Source of the DNA: a virus
Length of the DNA: 64,000 bases
Direction: 5' to 3' (one strand)
IMG/VR virus record: IMGVR_UViG_3300028400_000003
Coordinates: 20,086-84,085 of that record
Below the pieces are notes generated by a model that saw only the letters and a program-made list of their open reading frames with translations, did not search any database and was not told the origin of the DNA. The translations under genes and the position numbers were made by a program. Below, piece by piece: positions 48,978-58,114 of this stretch. How positions within the stretch are numbered: the first letter of the stretch is position 1; each line of letters begins with the position of its first letter.

Positions 48978-50696
48978 ATGGCAAGCTATGCAACATACGA
49001 CGCGACCGCTAAAGCCGCTATAGCTGCGGACATGACGGTCACCTACAACAGCGGTACCGGCGGGTATGACATCCGCATGGTAGGTAGCCCGAGCGGCGAC
49101 CGGTACTCTGTGCTGGTCCTTCACCGCTGGCTTCAAGACCTGGCGGATGAAGGGGCCATTAGTGGCGATGACGAGGTGGCCATCACCGTCCCCAACCCGT
49201 CCGAGCGTAAGACGGACAATGTTATTGTGCTACAGAATGGCTTCAATATTGACGATACCGTAGCGCAATACCTGTTCAACGGCTCCATCGAGCAGGATAC
49301 GGGTAACGTGCTTTATGCCGGTCTCCAGGTGATCGGCAGCGTCGTGGATGGTACGACTTTGCAGATCGTCCAGAACAACGCTCTACTCACGGCCTTCTGG
49401 GGAGCCGCCCCGAACGCGCTGAACGCCGGATACCCGAGCGCCGATACCATCATGAACATCCTGGTAAAGGTGAAGGATGCCGGCTCATGGATTGACGGCG
49501 GTCGCATCAGAGTGCAGGCGCGGTACTGGGGCGCTACCTACGCCTACGCCTACGCCACGTTGGGCACGGGCATTACCCCGGTAGCGGTTTCCACTAGTAC
49601 GGACCTCAACAACACCAGTACGGAAGCCAACGCGGCCAGCTACTACACAGCGCTTACCATCACGGAGGGGTACCTAACCCAAGACCTTGACAACGACGGG
49701 ACCAGCGAGCCCTATTATGTCAAGGTTGACTATGGCACGAACTCCGCCGCCCAAACATACGAGGCCCTGAAATACATTCAGCGCGAAGGAAGTGCTGAAA
49801 CGATTTTCGGCCTCAGCGGTGAACTATTCCTGGGCATTACACACAAGATTCCAGTAAGCAGTGTCACCGGCTCGTTCCAGACGGCAGAGCAGATCAGCTG
49901 GGCAGGTACCAAGTCGGGGACCGCACAGGTGCTCGCCTATGACGGTAGTACTACCCTTTGGGTTCAGCTGCTCACTGGCGAAGCTCCTGCGAGTGGTGAT
50001 AGCATCACCGGCGCTACCAGCGGGGCCACGGCTACCGCTGGCGCGGTTGCTAGCTACAACCCACCCTCCTACGTTTGGGCCGGTCAGTTTACGGGTTCGG
50101 CGTGGATCGGCGGTTATGGTTTCTCGATTGACTTCTCCGATGTCACCAAGGATGACACTTACACGGACCTCAACGATGTCACACACACGCCGCCGAACTA
50201 CCAGCAGGGAGTCGTCACCAACCTGACTGCGGGCGAGTTTTACGTGTTGGTGGCCCCATCCACCGGTTCTGGGTCTACCACGATCCAGTTTGACCAGTTG
50301 AGCGTGTCGGGCTCACACTCTAGTACGGATACCACGCTCACCGTGAGCACGGCCATACCTGCGGATACTCCAGCTTCCGGTTACATTCGCGTGCAAAAGG
50401 CCAGCGGTAGCGCTGACTATGCGAAGGTGCAATACACATCGTGGAGCGGTAGTACCTTTACCCTGGCCGCGCAACTTGGGTTTGCGCTTGCTGGCGGCGA
50501 GAACGTGTTTGTGGCTTACCTTGACACTCTTGCATCGGCTACGTCTGAGTCCTTTACGGCGGTTTACACGGCGGATCGTCCGATGGTCGTCCGCGTTCGT
50601 GACGGTGGAGCAACGCCGATCAAGCCCTTCGAGACACCGGCGACATTTACCTCGACCGGCTTCTCCGTGGCCACTATCGTCATTGCTGACGAGTAA
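48978..50696 (+). CDS. large tail/fibre structural protein
   Basis: 572 residues, beta-rich and Ser/Thr/Gly-rich, with GGAGGAG upstream. Early segments YSVLVLHRWLQDLADEG and VIVLQNGFNIDDTVAQY recall phage structural proteins. The C-terminal MVVRVRDGGATPIKPFE module resembles that of the preceding fibre. Ig-like repeats occupy the middle. Role: tail fibre or capsid fibre. Confidence 0.75.
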   Translation: MASYATYDATAKAAIAADMTVTYNSGTGGYDIRMVGSPSGDRYSVLVLHRWLQDLADEGAISGDDEVAITVPNPSERKTDNVIVLQNGFNIDDTVAQYLFNGSIEQDTGNVLYAGLQVIGSVVDGTTLQIVQNNALLTAFWGAAPNALNAGYPSADTIMNILVKVKDAGSWIDGGRIRVQARYWGATYAYAYATLGTGITPVAVSTSTDLNNTSTEANAASYYTALTITEGYLTQDLDNDGTSEPYYVKVDYGTNSAAQTYEALKYIQREGSAETIFGLSGELFLGITHKIPVSSVTGSFQTAEQISWAGTKSGTAQVLAYDGSTTLWVQLLTGEAPASGDSITGATSGATATAGAVASYNPPSYVWAGQFTGSAWIGGYGFSIDFSDVTKDDTYTDLNDVTHTPPNYQQGVVTNLTAGEFYVLVAPSTGSGSTTIQFDQLSVSGSHSSTDTTLTVSTAIPADTPASGYIRVQKASGSADYAKVQYTSWSGSTFTLAAQLGFALAGGENVFVAYLDTLASATSESFTAVYTADRPMVVRVRDGGATPIKPFETPATFTSTGFSVATIVIADE

Positions 50697-50707
50697 GGAG
50701 CAGGCCC

Positions 50708-51370
50708 GTGGCCTACTCCGTTGACTGGACAAACCGTATCGTTACGGTCCCGCAGTCTGACCTAACGCTCATACAGGCGGCGGGGGCTAATGCCCTCGCC
50801 GTGTATGAGCTTGACGTTGCCGATTTCTGGCGCGAGGTTCGGAGGCTCGAGTCCGAAGTGCCAGGCTTGCCGAATCCGATCATCGTTTCCAACACCGCCC
50901 CGGCGGCCACGGATAGCGTGACTACCCTTCCGCGGGTGGTGCGGGTCATAAACGGCTACCGGGTGGAGTTTGACGATTCGCCCGGCAACTATCAGGTACG
51001 GCTCGTTGGCGGCAACACCAACATTCACGATACTTCCGTACTGGTGCCCAACGGTGTGAGCGTGGTGCCCTCTAACTCCGCCGGTCTCGTGCTCGCACCT
51101 GATTCCAGCGGTGCGGATGTCAACGTCACCAGCGTGGGCGGGGTCACGGTAAGCGGGCCGGATGACCTGAAGGCCGATCTTACATTCCTCGAAGCCATCG
51201 AGGGTGGAACCTGGAAGATCGAAGACGATGGAAGCGGTAATGCCGTACAGGTGTTTTACGATGCTTCCAACGTTGAGGTAGCACGGGTGCAACTGTACCG
51301 CAAGGATGGCCAGCCGGTGAGCATGACGGAGTTTGACGCGGCGAGCATCACGGAGCGGAGGAGGGTCTAG
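50708..51370 (+). CDS. fibre-associated structural protein
   Basis: 220 residues from GTG 50708, GGAGC upstream. Beta-rich (NGYRVEFDDSPGNYQVRLVGG, TNIHDTSVLVPNGVSVVPS), similar to beta-structured virion proteins that accompany the preceding fibre type. A helical insertion LEAIEGGTWKIEDD lies near the C-terminus. Overlaps the next gene by one base. Confidence 0.65.
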   Translation: MAYSVDWTNRIVTVPQSDLTLIQAAGANALAVYELDVADFWREVRRLESEVPGLPNPIIVSNTAPAATDSVTTLPRVVRVINGYRVEFDDSPGNYQVRLVGGNTNIHDTSVLVPNGVSVVPSNSAGLVLAPDSSGADVNVTSVGGVTVSGPDDLKADLTFLEAIEGGTWKIEDDGSGNAVQVFYDASNVEVARVQLYRKDGQPVSMTEFDAASITERRRV

Positions 51371-51552
51371 TGCCAGGCCCGCACAGTCAGATCATCACGC
51401 GCGGATATGGCACCCTCGCCTCGCAGAGCCGCATCATCATGAGAGGCTATGCTGGGGCGGTAACCGCCGTGACCCGTAAGGTTGCTGAGATCGTCAAGCT
51501 AGCTGGAACCCTTACCAGCATAGTTAACTTGGAGGGAACATGGCGCAGGTAG
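51370..51552 (+). CDS. small structural-region protein
   Basis: 60 residues from GTG 51370. Two short repeats, SQIITRGYG and SRIIMRGYA, then a VTRKVAEIVKLAGTL stretch. Overlaps the following small gene by 13 bases. Function unknown. Confidence 0.6.
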   Translation: MPGPHSQIITRGYGTLASQSRIIMRGYAGAVTAVTRKVAEIVKLAGTLTSIVNLEGTWRR

Positions 51553-51716
51553 AAGTTATTGAGCTTGAGGCCAGTGTAAATATTAAGGGCGAGCACGACG
51601 CTTCCGTAGCCCTTGGCGTAGATCGTGACGCCAGCCTGATCCAGGTGCTCGAAGTAACGGCCAGTGTTACGCAGATTGTGGAAGCCGATACCGAGTTTTT
51701 GCTTGAGGAGGCATAA
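51540..51716 (+). CDS. small structural-region protein
   Basis: 58 residues from ATG 51540 (GGAGGG just upstream). Strand-forming repeats (VIELEASVNIKGEHDASVAL, VLEVTASVTQIVEADTE). The stop TAATG overlaps the next start by one base. Function unknown. Confidence 0.6.
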   Translation: MAQVEVIELEASVNIKGEHDASVALGVDRDASLIQVLEVTASVTQIVEADTEFLLEEA

Positions 51717-52027
51717 TGGCACAGAAAGTCTATGTTGGAGATACCGGGACCATCATACGCTTCAGGTTTTCGAGCGCCGAAACTTTTCCCGATGGTCCTT
51801 ACACGGCAAAGATCAAATACCGGAAGCCATCAGGACAGACGGGCGAGTGGGGTGGCACGGTTACTCTTAACCCCGATCCAGCATACGCAGCCTACGTTGA
51901 CTACACCACGCTTGCGGATGACCTCGATGAGGCAGGAACGTGGTGGTTGCAGGCCTACATTAGCGGCGCTTCATGGACCGGCCATAGCAATTCCGTCAAG
52001 CTTACGGTGTATGACCTTTTCGAGTAG
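51716..52027 (+). CDS. beta-sandwich virion protein
   Basis: 103 residues. The pattern GDTGTIIRFRFSS, YTAKIKYRKPSG and TWWLQAYIS fits small Ig/BppU-like domains used in phage tail or neck proteins. Supplied with GAGGAGG upstream. Confidence 0.65.
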   Translation: MAQKVYVGDTGTIIRFRFSSAETFPDGPYTAKIKYRKPSGQTGEWGGTVTLNPDPAYAAYVDYTTLADDLDEAGTWWLQAYISGASWTGHSNSVKLTVYDLFE

Positions 52028-52113
52028 GGTGCTTCACATGGTTCATTCTGGCTTCCCAATTAGATTACCATTGGGGCGGTGGGTGGTTATGAATCCCATG
52101 ATGGGGGTCTTAA

Positions 52114-52323
52114 GTGAAGCGCGAGTTAATCATAGAGCTAACCTTGCTCGTGACTACTGCCATTGCGTTTCTCGCGCTAGTAGTCAAAAGCATCCTTACA
52201 GGGGACGACATACCCCCAACGCTGGCCTACCTGATCGGCCTGAGTTGGGGGAGCTTGCTTGGTGTTAAGGAGGTCGTCAGGAGAATCGGGGGCGGTCGTT
52301 GTGAAGAGGACGTTGAAGAGTAA
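52114..52323 (+). CDS. small membrane protein
   Basis: 69 residues from GTG 52114 (GGGGGTC upstream). Two hydrophobic segments, LLVTTAIAFLALVV and LAYLIGLSWGSLLGV, then a charged tail. Possibly a second holin/antiholin. The interval 52028-52113 before it holds no gene I can support. Confidence 0.6.
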   Translation: MKRELIIELTLLVTTAIAFLALVVKSILTGDDIPPTLAYLIGLSWGSLLGVKEVVRRIGGGRCEEDVEE

Positions 52324-52672
52324 CCCGCATGCGCTTACCGCATTAATCATAGCTTCATTTGTTGGTGTTATTCTACTTGAGGTTTACATTTCCAACAACG
52401 CACTCACCGCTTTGCTGGTGTGGCTTGGCCGATCTGTTATTATCGCCTACGCCGTGCATCAGGCGATCATCGCGCTGGCCGGGATGGCCGATGACATGCT
52501 TGAGTTGTTCTCCGGTTTGGGCGGCCTGATGTACCTTGTGGGCGTTCATCTATGGACCATACAATCGTATCAAGGACGCTATGACCTTGACCTGCTGTTG
52601 CGGGTGCTTGGTATAGCCCTAATGCTGCTACCGCGCGTTTGGCGCGTTACCAAGTTAGCCCTAACCGGCTGA
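52301..52672 (+). CDS. multi-span membrane protein
   Basis: 123 residues from GTG 52301. Several hydrophobic segments (ALIIASFVGVILLEVYI, LVWLGRSVIIAYAVHQAII, LLLRVLGIALMLLP). Overlaps the previous gene by 23 bases. Its end meets the convergent SbcD-like gene (12-base overlap). Likely lysis or membrane function. Confidence 0.6.
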   Translation: MKRTLKSNPHALTALIIASFVGVILLEVYISNNALTALLVWLGRSVIIAYAVHQAIIALAGMADDMLELFSGLGGLMYLVGVHLWTIQSYQGRYDLDLLLRVLGIALMLLPRVWRVTKLALTG

Positions 52673-53704
52673 TAGACCACGCAGCATTTGCACCACGTCA
52701 CTCACGGGTTCGCGCCCGTGAGCCTTTCTGTACCTGACGTAGGCCTCCGCCACACCTCCATGAGCAAAGCCCCCGATTACGGCCTTGGCCACCTCATTTA
52801 TACGGATGGCCGGCTTACGTATGATTTCAAAGCGCTCGACCCCGGCTAGCCGTAACGTGGTATCGGCCATACTGGCTTCTTCTTCCGTGGTGCAAACTGC
52901 CTTGACGATATCGGAAGTGTTACCGGTCCAATCCTCGAAACTGACGAACCTACGGCCGGAGTCAAGTCCACGCCACTCTACAGTGTAGTGGCGTCCATTG
53001 CTGAGCCTTTCGATGTGGATGGTTACGTACCCGGGTCGCCCTTCGCCGTGCCCGGTCTGTACTGTTGGGCCGGTGTAATAGACGTGCCAGCCGTTACTAT
53101 CCACGAAGTCGTGTGCGGCATGCAGGTGACCTAGCACCATTATTCTGCGGGTGGAATCGGCATCGTCCGCAGCGCTAGCGCCGGTAAGCACGATTTCGTC
53201 TTTCCCAAGGTGCTCGGTTGGCGGGGCGTAGGGACTCTCTGGATGCGTACCGTGCCCAACGTAGATTTGCCGCATGCGACCATCGGGGTAAAGCGAGCCC
53301 TCTCCCCAATTGAAGATCGTGATTCCGGCATCTTCAATATCGGCATAGCCTACGCTGATACCGTTTTTCAACCAATAGAGGGATTTGAACGCATCGAGGG
53401 CTGAGTGGTTGTGCCCGTAGTCGTGGTTTCCATGCACCATAAGCGTGCGAAAAGGTGAGGTCAACGGCCTTTCCATAATGGCGTCGGTTAGCCCTGCGAT
53501 CAGCTTGGGCTGAGGCTTCGAGGAATCGAAAACGTCACCGGCCATGATTAGTAGGTCAGCGCCCGTGGCCACTGTAGTTACGGCGTCGAGCACGTCATGA
53601 TCCCGTTCGGGATACAAGCGGTGCCGCTTTCCTAGATGGAGATCGCCCAAGATGGCCACCCGATAATGTTTTTTGCGACGCTTCGTTCCATTGCCTTCAA
53701 TCAT
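52661..53704 (-). CDS. sbcD: SbcD/Mre11-like nuclease
   Basis: 347 residues. Metallophosphoesterase motifs in order: GDLHLGKRHR, AGDVFDSSKP, VHGNHDYGHN and GHLHAAHD. These match SbcD/Mre11 and phage T4 gp47, which pair with SbcC/gp46 to process DNA ends. The partner ATPase is encoded 6 kb away on the other strand. Shares an eight-base overlap with the upstream RecD2-like gene and is probably co-transcribed with it. Confidence 0.85.
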   Translation of the reverse strand: MIEGNGTKRRKKHYRVAILGDLHLGKRHRLYPERDHDVLDAVTTVATGADLLIMAGDVFDSSKPQPKLIAGLTDAIMERPLTSPFRTLMVHGNHDYGHNHSALDAFKSLYWLKNGISVGYADIEDAGITIFNWGEGSLYPDGRMRQIYVGHGTHPESPYAPPTEHLGKDEIVLTGASAADDADSTRRIMVLGHLHAAHDFVDSNGWHVYYTGPTVQTGHGEGRPGYVTIHIERLSNGRHYTVEWRGLDSGRRFVSFEDWTGNTSDIVKAVCTTEEEASMADTTLRLAGVERFEIIRKPAIRINEVAKAVIGGFAHGGVAEAYVRYRKAHGREPVSDVVQMLRGLSAG

Positions 53705-55784
53705 TGCTATGCTCCCAGACCTTCAACCACGTTGAGCGGTTGTTACCACGGCGCTTGACGCCCATAGCTAGCATTCGACTATCGGCATGCAGGTAAAGCA
53801 CTTCCTTGGCCCGCGTGAGGGCGGTGTAAATTATTTCCCGGTTCGCCATTACGTAGTGCCCCCTGTCCAGCACGAACACGACGCGCTCCCACTCCGAACC
53901 CTGCGACCGGTGCACGGTGATGGCATAGGCGAGCGCCAGGTTGGTGAGGGAGGTACCGCCGCTTTTGCGGTTGATTTCTACGTGCTGATCGCCAAGGTTA
54001 ATCACCACGTTCTCCTTCGTGATTTCCCTGACGATGCCAACCTCCCCGTTCATGATGCCTGCGTCATAGTCGTTAGACATGCCGATGACGGGATCACCTA
54101 CGTTGATTTCGGCACCACCCGCGCCGGTGAAGGTTAGGGTTGAGCCGCCCAACTGAAAGAAGATTCGGCGAGGGGAGCCTGGCGCGTTGACCTTGCCTTT
54201 AATGGCCTGGTTGAGCCCCCAAACCCCGAGCGGCCCCCTGTTCATGGGCGTGAGCACCTGAACCTCTTGACCTGCGTTCCACATATCGGCTACCCGTTGA
54301 ACAATGGCATCGGGGTCGTTCGGGTGGACTTGCAACGTATCTGGGAACCGGCCTTCGAGCACCTGGTAGGCCGCTTTGACGATGGGGCTTTGCTCAGCCT
54401 GACGGTAGATGCGGGTAAGACGCACAACCGGCCCGCCGCGCCGTACAAGGTCGTGAAAGACCTGGCCAGGGCCTACGCTTGGCAACTGGTTGGCGTCGCC
54501 AACGAGCAGCAGCTTGGCTCCCTTCGGCATGGCCTCGATGACCCGTCGCATGAGTGAAACGTCAACCATGCTCGCTTCATCAATCACCAGCAGATCAATT
54601 TGGAGCGGGCGGCCTGGTCCATAGGCCCATTCGCCTCCCGGCTTATATCCCAGCAGGCGGTGAATGGTTGACGCGTCTTCAATCCCAAACGCCCGTAGCC
54701 TGGCCGCCGCCTTTCCCGTAGGCGCGGCCACGGCCACGCGCATTTTGCCGTGAGCCTGAGCAGCGGCTATGATCGAGGCCAGGGTGTGGCTTTTGCCTGT
54801 TCCAGGGCCGCCGGTGAGTATGACGAGGTTGTGGGCTTGCAGCAGCATAGCCGCTCGCACCTGCTCGGCGCTCAGTTTGTTTTGTAACGAGATGGCCACG
54901 TCAACGAAGCGGTCATCCCTGTCCCCTTTGACAAGCCCGCGCTGAGCCGTGTAGAAGTCGTGGATGGCCGTTTCGGCGGCGTGGTGCTTTTTGAGGCCAA
55001 CCCAATCGTCTTCTTCTATGGCAAGACCTTTCTCGATGGAGAATCGTAAACCGCGCTCCAGGTCTTCGCGGCTTACGTCTATGTTTTCGGCTTCGGCTAG
55101 GAACTCTTCGAGTGTGACCGCCGTATGGCCTCGCTTGCTGGCCAGTTGATCGAGCACGTAAACGGACATGGCTTGCAGACGGCGCGGGTCTGTTTTTTCG
55201 ATTCCCATGCCCTCGGCAATCTCATCGGCCAGCTTGAACCCGATACCCTGGACCATAGTGAGTAGGTAGGGGTTGGCCCTCACCGTTTTTACCGCGCCTA
55301 CCCCGAAGTGCTTGAAGGCGCGGTATGCGTAGGCGTTGCTCAGCCCCATCTCGATGAGCGTGCCAACCTCCTCGATTTCGTGCTGGCGCTCGCGCCACAA
55401 TGAGCTTATGCTTTCGGCCTTTTCGCGGTTTACACGTTTTATTTTTTGCAAGAACTCCACATCGCCAAGCCTGGAAAGTTTGTCACCTACCGCCTCCATG
55501 ATCTGCTTAGCCGTAGACGGCCCCACGCCATCCACGTTATCGGCTAACCAGCTAGCTATGGCGGATGCGCTGTTGTCACGCACCACGCGAACCTTGCTAG
55601 GCGTTAGTTGAGTACCGTATTTGGGGTGTTCCCTTGGTTGAAACTCCCCTTCGAGGATATCACCCGGTTCTACTCGCCCAAGTTGCCCGGCCACGACTTC
55701 CTGCTTGCCGTCAAAGTCTACCAACGTTACGGTAAACCCGCTACCTTCGTTTGCATAGATGATACGCTCGACTTTTCCCCTCAC
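53697..55784 (-). CDS. RecD2-like SF1B DNA helicase
   Basis: 695 residues from GTG 55784 (GGGAGG upstream). N-terminal OB-like start (GSGFTVTLVDFDGKQ), helix-hairpin-helix GVGPSTAKQI, then helicase motifs: Walker A GGPGTGKS near 325, VIDEASM, VGDANQLPSVGPG, YAITVHRSQGSEW and YTALTRAKE. This is the layout of RecD2, a 5'-3' helicase lacking RecBC partners. Probably unwinds DNA during phage recombination or repair. Confidence 0.88.
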   Translation of the reverse strand: MRGKVERIIYANEGSGFTVTLVDFDGKQEVVAGQLGRVEPGDILEGEFQPREHPKYGTQLTPSKVRVVRDNSASAIASWLADNVDGVGPSTAKQIMEAVGDKLSRLGDVEFLQKIKRVNREKAESISSLWRERQHEIEEVGTLIEMGLSNAYAYRAFKHFGVGAVKTVRANPYLLTMVQGIGFKLADEIAEGMGIEKTDPRRLQAMSVYVLDQLASKRGHTAVTLEEFLAEAENIDVSREDLERGLRFSIEKGLAIEEDDWVGLKKHHAAETAIHDFYTAQRGLVKGDRDDRFVDVAISLQNKLSAEQVRAAMLLQAHNLVILTGGPGTGKSHTLASIIAAAQAHGKMRVAVAAPTGKAAARLRAFGIEDASTIHRLLGYKPGGEWAYGPGRPLQIDLLVIDEASMVDVSLMRRVIEAMPKGAKLLLVGDANQLPSVGPGQVFHDLVRRGGPVVRLTRIYRQAEQSPIVKAAYQVLEGRFPDTLQVHPNDPDAIVQRVADMWNAGQEVQVLTPMNRGPLGVWGLNQAIKGKVNAPGSPRRIFFQLGGSTLTFTGAGGAEINVGDPVIGMSNDYDAGIMNGEVGIVREITKENVVINLGDQHVEINRKSGGTSLTNLALAYAITVHRSQGSEWERVVFVLDRGHYVMANREIIYTALTRAKEVLYLHADSRMLAMGVKRRGNNRSTWLKVWEHSND

Positions 55785-55801
55785 CGTCGCCTCCCTGACT
55801 T

Positions 55802-55830
55802 ATTATATAGGCTAGGGTAATATAAAACAA
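55802..55830 (-). promoter_or_regulatory. promoter of the RecD2-SbcD operon
   Basis: On the minus strand TTGTTT (55830-55825), 17-base spacer, TATAAT (55807-55802). It is back-to-back with the plus-strand promoter at 55835. Confidence 0.75.
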
Positions 55831-55834
55831 GGGG

Positions 55835-55863
55835 TTGCGCTGGGTTATGGAGAGCACTAAAAT
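55835..55863 (+). promoter_or_regulatory. promoter of the replication operon (leaderless type)
   Basis: TTGCGC (55835-55840), 17-base spacer, TAAAAT (55858-55863), which ends six bases before ATG 55870. Confidence 0.6.
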
Positions 55864-55869
55864 ACCCGC

Positions 55870-55992
55870 ATGGCCCTAGGCGTTAAGAAAGCAGGTGTGC
55901 CCCCTCTAGGCGAAGGGGGCACAGAAGGGAGAGACGGTGAGATCTCCGATAACTATTATACACCGCTTCAGTCATGGATCAACCCTCGATAG
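55870..55992 (+). CDS. 40-residue leaderless leader peptide or small protein
   Basis: Starts MALGVKKAGVPPLGEG and runs through a strong hairpin to a stop at 55990-55992. There is no ribosome site, but the -10 spacing is that of leaderless genes here. It overlaps the next gene in a different frame. It may be a small protein or a leader peptide whose translation opens the hairpin covering the next ribosome site. Confidence 0.45.
   Translation: MALGVKKAGVPPLGEGGTEGRDGEISDNYYTPLQSWINPR
55897..55922 (+). promoter_or_regulatory. hairpin in the replication operon leader
   Basis: GTGCCCCC (55897-55904)/GGGGGCAC (55915-55922), an eight-pair stem with a ten-base loop, directly before the GGGAGA ribosome site of the gene at 55937. 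No T run, so it is not a standard terminator. Confidence 0.6.
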
Positions 55993-56236
55993 CGTACCGG
56001 TGCCTACGGAACTTTTACATGACGTAGGAGTGTCACTGGGGGCGAAGGGGGTTTACATCATGCTTGCGTCCAAGCGATCCGGTGAACGGGTTGACTTCGA
56101 TGCCATCCTCGAGGATTACCTGCAAGAACTGGAGAACGCCGGTTGGGTTGTGGTGACCAACCGGCGAACGAGAAGGACCGTGGAGCTTTTGCAGCGGCAA
56201 CCAGACCACGCAAGGATTGGGGGATACGAGGTATAG
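55937..56236 (+). CDS. hypothetical replication-region protein
   Basis: 99 residues from GTG 55937 (GGGAGA upstream). LGAKGVYIMLASKRSGERVDF and ELENAGWVVVTNRRTRR look like a winged-helix domain similar to the N-terminus of the next gene. Role unknown. Confidence 0.6.
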   Translation: MRSPITIIHRFSHGSTLDSVPVPTELLHDVGVSLGAKGVYIMLASKRSGERVDFDAILEDYLQELENAGWVVVTNRRTRRTVELLQRQPDHARIGGYEV

Positions 56237-56241
56237 CTGCC

Positions 56242-57873
56242 ATGACCATTATACCATCTACACGCCAGCCCGTTAAGGGGTCAACAAAGGTGGCGCATTC
56301 GATTCTCAAGGACCGCTCGCTTACGGACGAGGCCAGGGGTTTGTTGATCTACCTGATGAGCAAACCCGAGGGGTGGATTTTTACCGTAGGCCGGATAGCC
56401 AGACACAAGCATTTGTCCGAGGCGAAGGTGAGGCGGGCGCTCAGGTTGATCGAGGGGGCTGGGTACCTTCAGCGCATGCCGGTTAGGAAAAACGGACGCA
56501 ACGCGGGCTTCAGGGTGGCCGTCAAGCGCCAAGCTGGCCGGTTCGCCCTGATCCCCAACCGCTACGTGTCAGCCCTGAGCATTCAGGCCCTTGGCCTTTT
56601 GGGCGTGCTGGCCGCCGCGCCGCCGGGGTGGGTTTGGACGGCTCGGGGCTTGTTACGCGCGACGGGCGTTGGAGCCTACACCCTACAGCGCCTCCTGGGA
56701 GAACTGGTAACGGCCGGGGCCGTCGAAAAGGAGCGGGTGCGGCATACGAACGGCCAGTACGGAGGTATGATCCTCACCGTGGTTGGAGTGCCAAAACCAG
56801 CGTTGGTTTTACCAAAGGCTGAAAAGCCAAAGCCTGAAAAACGCAAGGCTGAAAAACGCGTACACGCTCCGCCAGGCACGCTGGAAACGGCCGCCCTAAG
56901 TAAGAAGGAAACTTCGAGTAAGAAGAAAGAAGAGAAAGAAGACGCTACGCTAAGTATCGGAGATGGAGGAGCCGAAGCCAAGGCCAGTCATCCACAACCC
57001 GCTGCAGGAGGGGTAACGCCTTCACCCCAAAAGACCAGGACCAAAAAGCCCAAGAAAAAGGAGCCAAGCCCTGCGTTCCGCGCGGCTCAATCGTTGAAGA
57101 TGCCGGAGAAGCACCGCCGCCGCTGGATGGGGCTGGCGCGGAACCTGACCAGCCGGGGAGCGGCCAACGGGATTGCGGCCAAGTGGCCGGACCTGATACC
57201 AGCGCTCATGCACTTCAGTTTTGCGGCGCGGTTGACGGCACATACCACCGCGATCTGGACGCAAGACGTTTACCGTGCGGCCAAAGAGCACGGCCCTAAG
57301 CGGGTAGCCGCAGCCCTGGAGCGGGCAAGCCGCAGTCGTGATCCACTCACCACCTTCAAGCGAGCCCTTGCTGAGGAGCCTTTTGATCCGATGGCGGTGC
57401 AACCGCCGATCAACCCGGACCTATGGCGGGTGCTCGTGCTTCATCTTGAGCGCATGAACGGCTCCCTTGGTAGGCCACAGGTCGAGTTGTTGCTTGGCAA
57501 ACTGGTGCGGTGGATCAAAAAACACGGCCACAAGGCCACAGAGGAGGCGGTGAGCCGTGCGGTTGAACGCGGTTGGCGCAATGTATACGAGCCCAAACCC
57601 GGAGGCATGGCGTGGAACCACAAACCAGCAAGCAACGGCAATGTGCCCCGCCTCGCTTCCGAGCACGAGGTGTTTGGTCACCGTGATCCCTGGCGCTACC
57701 CGTGGCCCAAGCGCTTGCTCGACGTAGTGGGGCCGCCGCCCGATCCGGACAACATCGAGGCTTGCCGTGAATGGTTTTGGGAGGTTGGGGAAAAGGCCCT
57801 TTATGCTGAACATTTCGACATACCGCAGGGCGAGGCGGCCAAGGTATGTGAGGATTGGGGGTTTAAGTTGTGA
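56242..57873 (+). CDS. replication initiation protein candidate
   Basis: 543 residues from ATG 56242. The N-terminal ~90 (TDEARGLLIYLMSKPEGW, SEAKVRRALRLIEGAGYL) and the next ~80 form two winged-helix units typical of phage replication/DnaD-type proteins. A lysine-rich linker (EKPKPEKRKAEKR) follows. The C-terminal ~250 is a helical domain ending PQGEAAKVCEDWGFKL. It lies immediately before a DnaC-like loader, supporting a role in origin opening and helicase recruitment. Confidence 0.65.
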   Translation: MTIIPSTRQPVKGSTKVAHSILKDRSLTDEARGLLIYLMSKPEGWIFTVGRIARHKHLSEAKVRRALRLIEGAGYLQRMPVRKNGRNAGFRVAVKRQAGRFALIPNRYVSALSIQALGLLGVLAAAPPGWVWTARGLLRATGVGAYTLQRLLGELVTAGAVEKERVRHTNGQYGGMILTVVGVPKPALVLPKAEKPKPEKRKAEKRVHAPPGTLETAALSKKETSSKKKEEKEDATLSIGDGGAEAKASHPQPAAGGVTPSPQKTRTKKPKKKEPSPAFRAAQSLKMPEKHRRRWMGLARNLTSRGAANGIAAKWPDLIPALMHFSFAARLTAHTTAIWTQDVYRAAKEHGPKRVAAALERASRSRDPLTTFKRALAEEPFDPMAVQPPINPDLWRVLVLHLERMNGSLGRPQVELLLGKLVRWIKKHGHKATEEAVSRAVERGWRNVYEPKPGGMAWNHKPASNGNVPRLASEHEVFGHRDPWRYPWPKRLLDVVGPPPDPDNIEACREWFWEVGEKALYAEHFDIPQGEAAKVCEDWGFKL

Positions 57874-58112
57874 GCTTTCTCGAAGGCCTTGAGCGCGAGC
57901 TTGCTATCAAGTGGGGAAGGGGCCAGTTTCAGCTAGAGGCCATTCATTACGTTGACGGGTCCAAGTCTGATACAGAGATTGATTACGAGATGTCTTTCAT
58001 TTACCCCAAGTTTAGGAATGGGCGGGTCGTGCGGTGGTATGTAGATCATGGCGGCTCGGGTTTGCCGCATACGGTCTACGTTTTCTCCGTCAAAACGAGC
58101 AACGGAGGGTAA
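57870..58112 (+). CDS. small hypothetical protein
   Basis: 80 residues from GTG 57870, overlapping the previous gene by four bases. A beta-rich protein (SDTEIDYEMSFIYPKFRNG) between initiator and loader genes. Function unknown. Confidence 0.6.
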   Translation: MSFLEGLERELAIKWGRGQFQLEAIHYVDGSKSDTEIDYEMSFIYPKFRNGRVVRWYVDHGGSGLPHTVYVFSVKTSNGG

Positions 58113-58114
58113 GG

